Shown here one piece after another: positions 14,494 to 24,750 of a stretch of DNA of 64,000 bases (position 1 is the stretch's first letter; each line of letters starts with the position of its first letter). A program made the position numbers and the translations under genes. A model generated the notes under the pieces. The model did not search any database. It had not been told where the DNA came from and saw only the letters and a program-made list of their open reading frames with translations. The stretch comes from Paenilisteria riparia FSL S10-1204 (GTDB lineage Bacteria; Bacillota; Bacilli; Lactobacillales; Listeriaceae): NCBI RefSeq assembly GCF_000525995.1, contig NZ_AODL01000007.1, positions 503,252 through 567,251 of the forward strand. Reading direction: 5' to 3'.

Positions 14494-15306
14494 ATGATAA
14501 AATTAGTTGCGATTGATATTGATGGTACGTTACTGAATGATAAACACGAAATTACACCAGAAGTTCATATGGCAATTCATCAAGCAAAGGCAAAAGGCGT
14601 GAAAGTAGTTCTATGTACAGGCCGTCCGCTTACTGGTGTCCAGCAGTATTTGACGGATTTGGAATTAAAACGTGAAGGTGATTACGTTATTACCTTCAAT
14701 GGAGCGATGGTGCAAGATACATTTACGAAAGAAGTCATTTCGCATTTAACGCTTGATTATGATCATGTTGTGGATATTTATAATATGAGTCGTGAAATTG
14801 GGTTGCATATGCATTATAATGATGTAAATAATTTGTACACACCGAATCGTGATATTGGTAAATACACAGTTTATGAAGCACATATGACGAATACACCACT
14901 ATTTTATGTGCCGGTAGAAGAAATTCCGAAAGATGTGATGGCATCGAAAGTCATGTTCATTGATGAAACAGAAATCCTAGAACCAGCCATTGCCAAAATT
15001 CCAACTGCTTTTGGTGAAAAATACAATTTAGTTCGTAGCTCACCGTATTTCTTGGAAGTTTTGAATCCAGAGGCTAGTAAAGGTAGCGCTGTGGAACGTT
15101 TAGCGAAGAAACTTGGCATTCAACAAAGTGAAGTTATGTGCATCGGAGACCAAGAGAACGATTCAACAATGATTGAATACGCAGGTGTTGGCGTTGCAAT
15201 GGATAATGCGATTGATAAAATTAAAGATATGTCCGATTTTATCACATTATCCAACAATGAAAGTGGCGTTGCGCATGCTATCAATAAATATGTTTTGGAA
15301 GGATAG
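14494..15306 (+). CDS. Cof-type HAD hydrolase (YidA-like sugar phosphatase)
   Basis: A 270-aa HAD superfamily IIB phosphatase: motif I DIDGTLLND at residue 7, motif II CTGRP, Lys in ASKGSAVERL and motif IV GDQENDSTMIEYAGVGVAMDNA. It dephosphorylates small sugar phosphates or flavin nucleotides in this family. ATG 14494 is used, placed after a gaaggag site. It lies between the histidine phosphatase and the YjdI-like gene, all close together on one strand. Confidence 0.88.
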   Translation: MIKLVAIDIDGTLLNDKHEITPEVHMAIHQAKAKGVKVVLCTGRPLTGVQQYLTDLELKREGDYVITFNGAMVQDTFTKEVISHLTLDYDHVVDIYNMSREIGLHMHYNDVNNLYTPNRDIGKYTVYEAHMTNTPLFYVPVEEIPKDVMASKVMFIDETEILEPAIAKIPTAFGEKYNLVRSSPYFLEVLNPEASKGSAVERLAKKLGIQQSEVMCIGDQENDSTMIEYAGVGVAMDNAIDKIKDMSDFITLSNNESGVAHAINKYVLEG

Positions 15307-15314
15307 GTGACAAG

Positions 15315-15542
15315 ATGAGTGATTGGATAGAGAAGGGTTACCGTGAGTATCGGGGTAAGGAAATCAATGTTTATTTTAATACGACTATTTGCGCGCATGC
15401 GGCAGAATGTGTAAAAGGTGACCCAGCTGTATTTGATACGAGTCGTAAACCGTGGATAGTTCCAGATAATGCATCACCAGAAAAAGTAAAAGAAGTCATT
15501 CATCGCTGTCCAAGTGGCGCACTTAAGTATCAAGTGAAATAG
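15315..15542 (+). CDS. YjdI-like divergent 4Fe-4S mono-cluster domain protein
   Basis: A 75-aa protein with Cys in TTICAHAAECVKGDP and HRCPSGAL, the pattern of the Fer4_19 family (CxHxxxC plus CPxGAL). In many bacteria this small Fe-S protein is encoded beside a small GNAT-fold protein, as here. The biochemical role is not established. Confidence 0.82.
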   Translation: MSDWIEKGYREYRGKEINVYFNTTICAHAAECVKGDPAVFDTSRKPWIVPDNASPEKVKEVIHRCPSGALKYQVK

Positions 15543-15552
15543 GAGGTTGTTG

Positions 15553-15831
15553 ATGATGGAATTTGTTAAAGGTGAGAATCGTTTTTTCAAAGAAGATGAG
15601 AACGGGAAGTTAATTGCAGAAGTAACGTGGGTTCCGAGTGGGGACTCGCTTGTTATTTTAGACCATACATTTGTAGATGAGAGCCTTCGTGGTCAAGGCA
15701 TCGCGTCTGAACTTGTTGAAAAAGTAGCTGATACAATGCGAGCTGAAGGTAAGAAAATTGTTGCGACTTGTCCATTTGCTAAAGCTGAGTTCGAGCGCAA
15801 ACCAGAGAAATATGATGATATTAAAGCATAG
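15553..15831 (+). CDS. YjdJ-like small GNAT-fold N-acetyltransferase
   Basis: A 92-aa protein with the minimal acetyl-CoA-binding core: FVDESLRGQGIASELVEKVADTMRAEG followed by a conserved Cys in ATCPFAK. Such minimal YjdJ/GTLF-like GNAT proteins are single-domain. An aggagg site sits six bases before ATG 15553. It is the partner of the preceding Fe-S protein. The acceptor is unknown. Confidence 0.82.
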   Translation: MMEFVKGENRFFKEDENGKLIAEVTWVPSGDSLVILDHTFVDESLRGQGIASELVEKVADTMRAEGKKIVATCPFAKAEFERKPEKYDDIKA

Positions 15832-15854
15832 TATTTCCCGGGAAATAAATATAG

Positions 15855-15889
15855 AAAAGGCGAAGTAACTTTGTACTTCGCCTTTTTGC
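15855..15889 (+). terminator. Terminator between converging units
   Basis: A 12-bp stem aaaggcgaagta/tacttcgccttt with a short loop and T run. It ends the YjdI/YjdJ unit; the next gene converges from the other strand. Confidence 0.85.
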
Positions 15890-15946
15890 TGTAGAGATTC
15901 GTGTGTTGCTAGGCGATTTTGCTCTATCTTGAGTTTTGTCCCAATC

Positions 15947-16462
15947 TCAAGACCTTATGATGTTTGGATCTGTAAAAATATCGCTGGCATCATCACTAGG
16001 TGAGGAGAATTCAGAAATAATAGCACCTTCTTCTCCAGCTTGGAACCAGTGTTTTATGTTGGGATCGATGGTGTATTGGGCGCCGGGATGGAGTATGATT
16101 TCGTGTTTTGCAGTGTAGAAAGCTTCCTTTCCAGCAGGGATTTTGCTCGAAATACCGACTTCTTTTTCTGGGCCCTCTACATACAGGTATACTTTTCCTT
16201 TGCGGCAGCGGAATGTTTCTTGTTTACCAGGCTGACCGTTTCTGTCTGGATGGTGATGTTCTGGGCATGTTTGGCCTGGTAGGAGCACCATTTCTTTGGC
16301 ACAGTAGCGATTATTATTGATATAGACGATGAGATTTAGGGCTTCGATTTCGATGTTATTTAAGCCGAAATCCGCATAATCAATATTTGCTAATTCATCT
16401 TTCGTTAGTGCGATTTGCGAGTCTAGGAAGAATTGTTGCACGCGTTTTTTATAGGTGTTCAT
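15947..16462 (-). CDS. D-lyxose ketol-isomerase (cupin)
   Basis: A 171-aa cupin matching the D-lyxose isomerase family (size of Bacillus YdaE). Metal ligands are visible in CPEHHHP, the Glu in GKQETFR and the His in NIKHWFQ. The family interconverts D-lyxose and D-xylulose or D-mannose and D-fructose. It is the last gene of the PTS operon, starting 16 bp after the EIIC stop with a cggagg site. In this setting it may act on an aldose or its phosphate brought in by the PTS (inference). Confidence 0.85.
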   Translation of the reverse strand: MNTYKKRVQQFFLDSQIALTKDELANIDYADFGLNNIEIEALNLIVYINNNRYCAKEMVLLPGQTCPEHHHPDRNGQPGKQETFRCRKGKVYLYVEGPEKEVGISSKIPAGKEAFYTAKHEIILHPGAQYTIDPNIKHWFQAGEEGAIISEFSSPSDDASDIFTDPNIIRS

Positions 16463-16478
16463 GAATTTTTACCTCCGT

Positions 16479-17576
16479 TTAGCTTATTTTAAGGTCATCC
16501 CATGAAATATCGGCTTCTTCTTTTTCCTCGATGACAACTTCTGCATTTGGATCTACGCGTTTTTTCAGGATGAGGATGGAAACAGCGGTTGCGAATGAGC
16601 CTATAAGTAATGCGGCGACGAAAGCCCATGGGTGAGTCATTGTTGGGATGGCAAACATTCCGGATGCGGGAATGTGGCTATCGGCGCCCCATAGCATGCT
16701 TAAGCCTCCACCGATTGCACCGCCGATACCTGTGGCGATAATGTTGCGCACCAAATCATTTAACACGATTGGGAAGCAACCTTCTGTAATTTGGCAAACG
16801 CCCATTGGGAATGCGGTTTTTAATGTCTCAATTTCTTGACGGTTGAAAATGTTTTTCTTCACAATTTTTCCAATGAAAAATGCCATTGTGAGGCCGAACG
16901 GTGTTACCATTGAAGCTAGAATTAGCACGGTGATTGGTTCGTAAATACCTTCTGAGAACAGAGCAAAAACGAATGCGAACACGACTTTGTTAATCGCACC
17001 GCCATAGTCAATCGAGGATAGAATGCCAATAATTGCCCCATAAATAAAGAGTGAAGAGGTGTTCAGATTGCCTAGATAATCAGTAATCAGGCCAGTAAAC
17101 CAGTTGATTGGGGTACCGACGATGTAATACATGATTAATCCGGCGATGAAGGAACTTAGAAATGGAATGACAAGTGTTGGCATTAAGCCTTGCATCCAGC
17201 TGGGTACTTTAATGTAGATAGTAATGAGGACAACGACGATTCCAGCAATGTAGCCACCTGCAAGCCCGCCTAGAAATCCTGCGCCAATCCCGCTTGCGAC
17301 CATTCCGACAATGAGGCCTGGCGCGATTCCTGGTTTATCTGCAATAGAGTAGGCAATAGCGGTAGATACAATCATTGGTAGGAGTTGTAAGCCGTAGCCG
17401 CCCATCGTGGTCATCGTATCAGCAAATGAAAAACCATCTTTAAAATGCACGATTACAGAGCCACCAGTCATGTTTCCAATAGCTAATAAGAAACCAGATG
17501 CTACAACAATGGGTAAAAAGAAAGAAATAGCTGTCATTAAGTGTTTTTTAAATCCTAAGTTTTTCAACACTTCCAT
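16479..17576 (-). CDS. PTS fructose-type permease EIIC
   Basis: A 365-aa polytopic membrane protein with about nine to ten hydrophobic helices. It carries the family motif GGAINK and long helices such as LIVGMVASGIGAGFLGG. It is the sugar-translocating subunit of a fructose/mannitol-superfamily phosphotransferase, working with the EIIB and EIIA encoded just upstream. An aggaggt site favours ATG 17576. The C-terminal tail is acidic and cytosolic. Confidence 0.9.
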   Translation of the reverse strand: MEVLKNLGFKKHLMTAISFFLPIVVASGFLLAIGNMTGGSVIVHFKDGFSFADTMTTMGGYGLQLLPMIVSTAIAYSIADKPGIAPGLIVGMVASGIGAGFLGGLAGGYIAGIVVVLITIYIKVPSWMQGLMPTLVIPFLSSFIAGLIMYYIVGTPINWFTGLITDYLGNLNTSSLFIYGAIIGILSSIDYGGAINKVVFAFVFALFSEGIYEPITVLILASMVTPFGLTMAFFIGKIVKKNIFNRQEIETLKTAFPMGVCQITEGCFPIVLNDLVRNIIATGIGGAIGGGLSMLWGADSHIPASGMFAIPTMTHPWAFVAALLIGSFATAVSILILKKRVDPNAEVVIEEKEEADISWDDLKIS

Positions 17577-17598
17577 CAAAATTACCTCCTATTTTGAT

Positions 17599-17907
17599 TT
17601 AAACTTTTAGTTCTTCTAGTTTTTCGACGAGTTTGGTTGGGGATTTGACGACAAGCCCGGTTGGGACTTCAATTACTTTTTTGCCAGTGAAGCGGTCACG
17701 GCCACTAATTTTGATATCTGCGGCAATGACTACGACGTCTGCTTCTTGGATTTCCTTGTCGGTAAGTGCGTTTTGGGTTCCTGAGAGGCCTTGTGTTTCG
17801 ATAATGACTTCATGACCTCTTGAGACACCAGCTTTAATCAGCTTTTCCTTGGCAATATATGTATGCGCAATTCCTGCTGTACAAGCTGCAATTCCAACGA
17901 TTTTCAT
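17599..17907 (-). CDS. PTS fructose-type EIIB
   Basis: A 102-aa phosphocarrier: MKIVGIAACTAGIAHTYIAKE holds the phospho-Cys in the AACTAGIAHT loop typical of fructose EIIB. It receives phosphate from EIIA and passes it to sugar on EIIC. The start at 17907 follows aaaggagcc; the longer frame runs back into the aldolase gene and is not coding. Confidence 0.9.
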   Translation of the reverse strand: MKIVGIAACTAGIAHTYIAKEKLIKAGVSRGHEVIIETQGLSGTQNALTDKEIQEADVVVIAADIKISGRDRFTGKKVIEVPTGLVVKSPTKLVEKLEELKV

Positions 17908-17926
17908 AGTGAATGGCTCCTTTCGT

Positions 17927-18795
17927 CTAATAAAATTTGATTTTATCGTTTGATTGGAAAAGGTGTATTTTTTCGATGGCGACTTTCTTTGTTTCTTCCA
18001 TGCAAGGCGGGAATAGGACGTTTGGTTCGCGAATTTCATCGTTGCCTTCGTTTAAAATAGCGCGCAGTTTGTTTGCAAATACGATTTTTATATCGCTGGA
18101 AATATTGATTTTGTTAATACCCATGGTTACTGCTTTTTTGATTTCGGTATCGGGGTTGCTGGAGCCGCCATGTAGAACGAGCGGGATGTCAACGCGACTT
18201 GCGATATCTTCTAAAATGTCTAGGCGCAATTTTGGATCCATGTTTTTTGGATAGATGCCATGTGCTGTTCCGATTGCAACGGCTAGACTATCTACTTCTG
18301 TGCGGGTGATGAAATCTTGAGCTACTTCTGGATCGGTGTAAATGATTTCGGATACGCCTCCTTCGACGGTATTCCCTGTGTCGCCGATAGTTCCGAGTTC
18401 TGCCTCGACGGAAACACCTACTGGATGAGCTGCTGCGACGACTTTCTGCGTGATGACGATGTTTTCTTCGTATGGTAAGTGGGAGGCATCAATCATCACG
18501 GACGTGAAACCTAATTGGATAGCATGGATGACTTGTTCATAACTGGCGCCGTGGTCTAAATGGATGCAGACTGGAACTTTGCTATGGTTCGCTAGGAATT
18601 TGACTTGGTCGACAAAACTGTCTGTTAGAAAATTGAGTTCATCTGGGTGAATCGCAATCATTACTGGTGACTGTGTTTCTTCGCATGCTTCCATGACTGC
18701 ATTTAATAATTGGCCAGAGCCTGCATTAAAGGCTGGTACTGCAAAACCGTGTTTGTTAGCTACTCCGAGAATTTTTTTTTTCCGCTGATTAACAT
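17927..18795 (-). pseudogene. Class II ketose-bisphosphate aldolase, frameshift in poly(A) near start
   Basis: Restored length about 288 aa. Zinc and active-site motifs are intact: HLDHGASYEQV, EAELGTIGD, GTAHG, LHGGSS. As read, the frame begins only at 18694 and lacks the first 34 residues. An ATG at 18795 with a good aaaggaga site begins MLISG, then a ten-A run (plus-strand T at 18772-18781). A run of eight or eleven A continues in frame as ILGVANKHGFAVPAFN, the conserved aldolase N-terminus. The enzyme splits a ketose-1,6- or tagatose-type bisphosphate. The tract is in codons 5-8, where slippage could switch expression. No sugar-phosphate kinase is in the operon. Confidence 0.82.
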
Positions 18796-18808
18796 AATAA
18801 TCTCTCCT

Positions 18809-19270
18809 TTAAGATTTAGTGATTAATGTATACAAATCATCTATCGTTTGCACCTGTTTAATGCTTGCGATAAACGTTTCGTCCGCTAGTAAAATGGCGA
18901 TTTTTTGAAGCAGTAAAATATGAGTGGTATTGGCATCGGTATCTCTTACTGCGAATAAAATAACCACCTCCACGCCATCTCCATCTAATGTTTCCCACTC
19001 AATTTCGTGTTGTAGTGTGGCGATAGCAACGGTGGTCTCCTTCACGGCTTTAGATTTACCGTGGGGGATTGCAATGCCTTCACCGATACCAGTTTCCCCC
19101 TCGGTTTCACGCAAGTAGACATCATCTAAAAACATCTTCTTATTCGTTATAAAACCTTCTTTTTGTAGCCGTTCGCCGAGTTCTTCTAAGATTTCTGCTT
19201 TACTTGTTGCTGTTGAGTTAATTTGTAGTAAGTTTTTATGAACAATGGTTTCTAGTTCAAGCATTTCCAT
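18809..19270 (-). CDS. PTS fructose-type EIIA
   Basis: A 153-aa EIIA of the mannitol/fructose class with the phospho-His in GIAIPHGKSKAVK. It takes phosphate from HPr and hands it to the EIIB. Its ATG directly follows the stop of the regulator gene, with the aaaggag site inside the end of that gene, so translation is probably coupled. Confidence 0.9.
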   Translation of the reverse strand: MEMLELETIVHKNLLQINSTATSKAEILEELGERLQKEGFITNKKMFLDDVYLRETEGETGIGEGIAIPHGKSKAVKETTVAIATLQHEIEWETLDGDGVEVVILFAVRDTDANTTHILLLQKIAILLADETFIASIKQVQTIDDLYTLITKS

Positions 19271-20764
19271 TTAATCCATCTCCTTTAGAAAGTAATCAAT
19301 TGTCTTTATGTCTTTTTCTGTTAATAGTGGTCCGATATTTAAAATAGGTATTTTACCGATCTGTAATGGAACCCGAATAGTTGAAAAAATCAAATCGATG
19401 TTTTCTGTGATAAAAGCATGATTTTTTCGGACCTGTCTCTGACTCATTGTGGCAACTATGTTTAGGTCTGGGTAGTGTTTTTCGACGCGAATTTTTAAGA
19501 GTTCGGAAGTTCCGACGCCAGTTGAGCAGACAAGTAGCAAGTTTTTACGCTCTTTTTGTTTGATTTTGTATTTTTCGAAGTAAAGTGTAATGTAGCCCAT
19601 TTCGGAATTGTTGATTTTCTTTTCGAATGCGAGTTCTTTGTTGATTTTGATGGAGGCTGCTTGTACTTTCAAATAGGTTTCTTGATAGGTTGATATGACT
19701 TCATCCAGCATGTTGTTTTCGATGCTAATACCTAGGCGTAGGCGACTGAGCATAGGCAGAATATGCTGATTTAGGTCTTCATACAGCGATTTTTGGGAAG
19801 GTAGCATGCTAATATCGCTAACCCCGAAAAATTCGACGATATATTTTGTTGTAATTTCCTGCGCCAGCTTTTTGTCGATATGACTGCTTTCTCGTTTTTG
19901 AACATTAATGGAATACAGATTTTGAAAAAGAAAATAAGTTTCCAGTTCATTTAATGGTGTCCCAAGATAGGTCGTAACGTTTTTAATGATTTTTTCTGCG
20001 ACTTCTTTCATTTCTAGGTTGTTGTTCATGATTTGTTTTTCGTCGTGTTCCAGTGGATCTTGACTTTCTAGGTAGTGCACTTTACCGTCTCGGTAGCGCT
20101 TAATCAACATGAAAATATGGGTGTACAAGGAGACATCGTACGGATAATTAATGTACTCGTCCATTTTTTCTTCGATAACGGCGATTTGACTGTCAATAAA
20201 ATGTTTGTCAATAGCGTTGATTTCGATAGTTAATTCACCAAGACTGTTGCTTTTATTTATTTGGAGTAGTAGGCTGTTGATTGCTTTACGAATGGCAATT
20301 TCTTTACCGCTGAGCCAAATGAAATCTTGATTGTAATGTAGTTTTAAGTCGAATTGGCTGACAATCTCGCTAAGCTTTTTCATTTGTCGTACTTTGGAAC
20401 TCTCGCTTAAGTAGTCATGGTTGGACAGATTTTTGCGAACGGCTTTTTTTGGGTGCTTGAAAAGTAGTGACAGTACTTCATCGCATAAACCGTGTTCCTC
20501 CTTTAGTGGAATAACCGAATAAATATCTTTATTTAGGAAAAAATCGTTCAGTTTATAGCCTTTTCCGATTTCAGAGTCAACAAGAGATATCTGATAATCT
20601 TTCAAGGAAACTTCATTTATTCGCTTAACAATCCGGTAAATCGTTTTGGAGGAAACGTATAATTTCTTAGATAAATATTTCGCGGAAAGAAACTCTTCAA
20701 AATTCAAGTGATTGATTAAAAGATTTTCTTTAGAGCTAAATATCAAGTTCCTCACCTCTTGCAT
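19271..20764 (-). CDS. BglG/MtlR-type PRD transcriptional regulator
   Basis: A protein of up to 497 aa. It has an N-terminal helix-turn-helix (FLSAKYLSKKLYVSSKTIYRIVK), two PRD-like helical regions in the middle and a C-terminal EIIB-like domain with CSTGVGTSELL. No EIIA domain is attached. PRD regulators are switched by PTS phosphorylation on His and the EIIB Cys. It should activate the operon it heads. ATG 20764 lacks a ribosome site; TTG 20746 has gaggtg six bases upstream and may be the true start (491 aa). A cre site and a palindrome lie just upstream. Confidence 0.85.
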   Translation of the reverse strand: MQEVRNLIFSSKENLLINHLNFEEFLSAKYLSKKLYVSSKTIYRIVKRINEVSLKDYQISLVDSEIGKGYKLNDFFLNKDIYSVIPLKEEHGLCDEVLSLLFKHPKKAVRKNLSNHDYLSESSKVRQMKKLSEIVSQFDLKLHYNQDFIWLSGKEIAIRKAINSLLLQINKSNSLGELTIEINAIDKHFIDSQIAVIEEKMDEYINYPYDVSLYTHIFMLIKRYRDGKVHYLESQDPLEHDEKQIMNNNLEMKEVAEKIIKNVTTYLGTPLNELETYFLFQNLYSINVQKRESSHIDKKLAQEITTKYIVEFFGVSDISMLPSQKSLYEDLNQHILPMLSRLRLGISIENNMLDEVISTYQETYLKVQAASIKINKELAFEKKINNSEMGYITLYFEKYKIKQKERKNLLLVCSTGVGTSELLKIRVEKHYPDLNIVATMSQRQVRKNHAFITENIDLIFSTIRVPLQIGKIPILNIGPLLTEKDIKTIDYFLKEMD

Positions 20765-20779
20765 ATAGTATATAGGAAT

Positions 20780-20793
20780 TGTATTCGCTTACA
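20780..20793 (-). promoter_or_regulatory. Candidate cre (CcpA) site before PTS operon
   Basis: On the minus strand TGTAAGCGAATACA matches the catabolite-response consensus TGWAANCGNTNWCA at all but one fixed position. It lies 16 bases before the regulator ATG, suited to glucose repression of the operon. Confidence 0.6.
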
Positions 20794-20804
20794 TTATCAA
20801 TCTC

Positions 20805-20822
20805 TGTCCATAGATATGGACA
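20805..20822. promoter_or_regulatory. 18-bp perfect-arm palindrome in divergent promoter region
   Basis: TGTCCATAGATATGGACA has two 8-bp arms around a GA centre. It lies between the PRD regulator and the GH1 gene, and could be an operator for either. The bound protein is unknown. Confidence 0.5.
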
Positions 20823-20963
20823 ATATGTAGCGCCGACAAATCCTTATCATTTATTATAGAAGAACGAACACATGAAAAACCATAGCAGTTAGAAAAAATG
20901 CGACTTCTTGCTTTCAATTTAAAAGATTATACTTTAAAATAAAGAGGTAAAGAGTTTACCTAA

Positions 20964-22415
<1,452 letters not shown>

Positions 22416-22420
22416 AATGA

Positions 22421-22464
22421 GAAGAGCGTAAGTCCTTTGGTGAGAAAGGTTTACGCTCTTTTGT
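22421..22464 (+). terminator. Terminator after GH1 gene
   Basis: Stem aagagcgtaa / ttacgctctt with a 19-base loop and trailing T residues. Confidence 0.75.
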
Positions 22465-22527
22465 ATGTGAAAAATAACTTAGGGCTTGTACTATTTCAGG
22501 AGCGCTCTGTTATCTTTATTCGTTTTT

Positions 22528-23086
22528 TTATTGTAACCTAAGCTTGAGAGAACCAATAATTGCTCGAGCGTACTTAGATAGTAATGCGCCAATTAGAAAT
22601 CCAGCGACATTCAGTAATAAGTCATCCACATCAAAAATTTTATTAGGAAACTGTGTGATGAAATCAATGAGCAATTGTAGTGTTTCGATTGAGAGGGAGA
22701 TAATAATGGGTGTGATGATATTAAACATGAGTGAACGTTGTTTCTTGATATTTAAATAAATCGCGAATGGTAGTAATAAAACGAGATTTCCAAACAATTG
22801 TATTACATAAACGGGTACATCTAGGTTTTGCAAGTAAAACAAAATGGACGTTAGGGGGCTTAATTGAAAATATGTAGCATTAGAAACATCTAAGTCATCA
22901 AAAAGACGTATCGGCAATAATGTATATTTTACCAACATCATTAGGTATAAAGTAAAAGTTGCCTGAACAAAAAAATCAATAGAAATAACACGTTTTTTTT
23001 CTTATCTTGCTGATTATAAATAGTACCACGAGCATAATCATGTAGAGTAAGACTAACGCAACACCGGATGGGTCAATGACTATCAT
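22528..23086 (-). pseudogene. VanZ-like membrane protein, frameshift at poly(A)8
   Basis: Restored length about 185 aa with four to five hydrophobic helices. It has the VanZ-family features TLLPIRLF, FGNLVLLLPFAIYL, SIETLQL and DVDDLLLNVAGFLIGAL. An ATG at 23086 after an aaggtgg site encodes a first helix. Eight A (plus-strand T 22993-23000) then shift the frame; seven give RKKRVISIDFFVQATF and join to the main frame. VanZ-type proteins affect teicoplanin resistance or envelope functions in some Firmicutes; here the role is unknown. Confidence 0.78.
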
Positions 23087-23351
23087 ACAAGAATCCACCT
23101 TTTTCATTTTAGTTTATAAAATCTGTATGTTAATAGGACAATAAGCCTGCATAAATAATAGTATACATGGAAAATGATGATTTGCAAACAAAGGAATGGC
23201 ACTGAACGCGTCTGGCTTCTTTTTATTCTGAATTCATATCAAATAAACCAACAATCATGTAGTTTACTGAAAAGCCGAATTTAGAAATACCTCTTTGTCT
23301 AAAAAAAGCCCAATTTTATTTTTGTTATAATCTAAACACAATGGATAGTCT

Positions 23352-23365
23352 TGAAAGCGTTGACA
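23352..23365 (+). promoter_or_regulatory. cre (CcpA) site 1 upstream of chitinase
   Basis: TGAAAGCGTTGACA matches TGWAANCGNTNWCA at every fixed position. It overlaps a TTGACA that could serve as a -35 box, though I see no clear -10 at 17 bp. Confidence 0.7.
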
Positions 23366-23492
23366 ATTGCGGTTAATTATCTGGATTGGTCTATACACAT
23401 GACATTTTGAACCAATTTTTTTCGAGGTTTTGCATTGTTTTAGCAGGGTATTTGCTTAATGTCAGTAATTTTGGCAAAAGTAGAGCGCTTGG

Positions 23493-23506
23493 TGAAAGCG
23501 TAAACA
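23493..23506 (+). promoter_or_regulatory. cre-like site 2 in chitinase leader
   Basis: TGAAAGCGTAAACA matches the cre consensus with one mismatch and lies 18 bases before the start codon, a roadblock position. Confidence 0.55.
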
Positions 23507-23523
23507 ATGAGGGGGATTTACGA

Positions 23524-24597
23524 ATGGTTGAATGGAAGAACACGAAAAAATGGGTAGCAGGTGGAGTTTTAACGGCAGCGGTGGCACTGGGTGTGTCTTT
23601 AACGGGAGGTACACAGGCTCAAGCAGTGGTCGATGATGCGTCAGCAATGCCTAGCATTCAAGGAAAACAAGTTCTAGTTGGTTATTGGCACAGTTGGAAA
23701 TCCACGGGTAAAGATGGTTACAAACAAGGTACTTCGGCAGATATCGCGCTAAAAGATGTTAATTCGGCTTACAATGTTGTTCCGGTTTCTTTCATGAAGG
23801 GTGACGGCGTAAATCGAATCCCAACGTTCAAACCAGTCGGACTTACAGATAGTGAGTTTCGCGCGCAAGTGGCAGCTTTAAATAAACAGGGACGCAGTGT
23901 TGTGCTAGCGCTTGGTGGTGCTGATGGTCACGTACAACTGCAAACTGGCGATGAGCAGGCTTTTGCAAACGAAATTATTCGCCAAGTGGAAACGTACGGT
24001 TTTGACGGGCTGGATATTGACCTTGAGCAAACGGCGATTACGGCTGGCAACAACCAAACAGTGATTCCTGCAGCTCTAAAAATTGTGAAGAATCACTATG
24101 CGGCGGAAGGCAAGAACTTCCTAATCACAATGGCTCCGGAGTTCCCATATTTGAAACCAGGTGCGGCGTATCAAAGCTATATCACGTCACTAACTGGTTA
24201 CTATGACTATATCGCGCCTCAATTTTATAACCAAGGTGGCGACGGTGTTTGGGTGGACGAAACGAACCAATGGATCGCCCAAAACAATGATGCATTGAAA
24301 AAAGAATTCCTGTATTACATGGCGGATTCGCTTATTCACGGTACGCGGGGTTATCTTCAAATTCCTGCGGATAAATTAGTGATTGGCTTGCCATCGAACA
24401 ATGATGCGGCAGCAACTGGCTATGTCATCAATCCACAAAACGTATACGACGCATTCAATATGCTAAAAACGGCGGGAACTCCGCTTAAAGGCATCATGAC
24501 ATGGTCAGCAAACTGGGATGCAGGTAAAAACAGCGCTGGTGTAAGTTATAATAATGCATTCGCCAACGCATATGGCCCATTCTTAGGAACTAAATAA
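23524..24597 (+). CDS. Secreted GH18 chitinase (ChiA-like)
   Basis: A 357-aa glycosidase. Residues 1-38 are a signal peptide (KKWVAGGVLTAAVALGVSL, cleavage near AQA). The mature part is a family 18 barrel: VLVGYWHSW at the start, the SxGG-like segment LALGGADG and the catalytic DGLDIDLEQ (DxxDxDxE). No chitin-binding module is attached; length matches the single-domain Listeria ChiA. It hydrolyses chitin outside the cell. Start ATG 23524 follows gaggggg. Two cre sites upstream suggest repression by good carbon sources. Confidence 0.92.
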   Translation: MVEWKNTKKWVAGGVLTAAVALGVSLTGGTQAQAVVDDASAMPSIQGKQVLVGYWHSWKSTGKDGYKQGTSADIALKDVNSAYNVVPVSFMKGDGVNRIPTFKPVGLTDSEFRAQVAALNKQGRSVVLALGGADGHVQLQTGDEQAFANEIIRQVETYGFDGLDIDLEQTAITAGNNQTVIPAALKIVKNHYAAEGKNFLITMAPEFPYLKPGAAYQSYITSLTGYYDYIAPQFYNQGGDGVWVDETNQWIAQNNDALKKEFLYYMADSLIHGTRGYLQIPADKLVIGLPSNNDAAATGYVINPQNVYDAFNMLKTAGTPLKGIMTWSANWDAGKNSAGVSYNNAFANAYGPFLGTK

Positions 24598-24602
24598 TTG
24601 TG

Positions 24603-24639
24603 CAAAACCAAGTGGTCAGTGGCTACTTGGTTTTTTTAT
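24603..24639 (+). terminator. Terminator after chitinase
   Basis: Stem aaaccaagt / acttggttt followed by seven T residues. Confidence 0.85.
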
Positions 24640-24750
24640 GTAGGCAAAATGTTTTAATTCCTTCTTAAAATTGGATTTATAGGGCTTCTTTAGGGTATAG
24701 TAAGGTAGCGAAAGTTTTTGCAAAATTGCTAACGAAGGAGGATGAGAACG

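Larger units (their letters stand above)
23087..23523. other. Intergenic region with chitinase control sites
   Basis: This 437-bp stretch between the divergent VanZ-like gene and the chitinase holds two cre-like sites. The open frame running in from 23386 lacks a ribosome site and is not supported as coding. No RNA gene was recognised. Confidence 0.6.
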
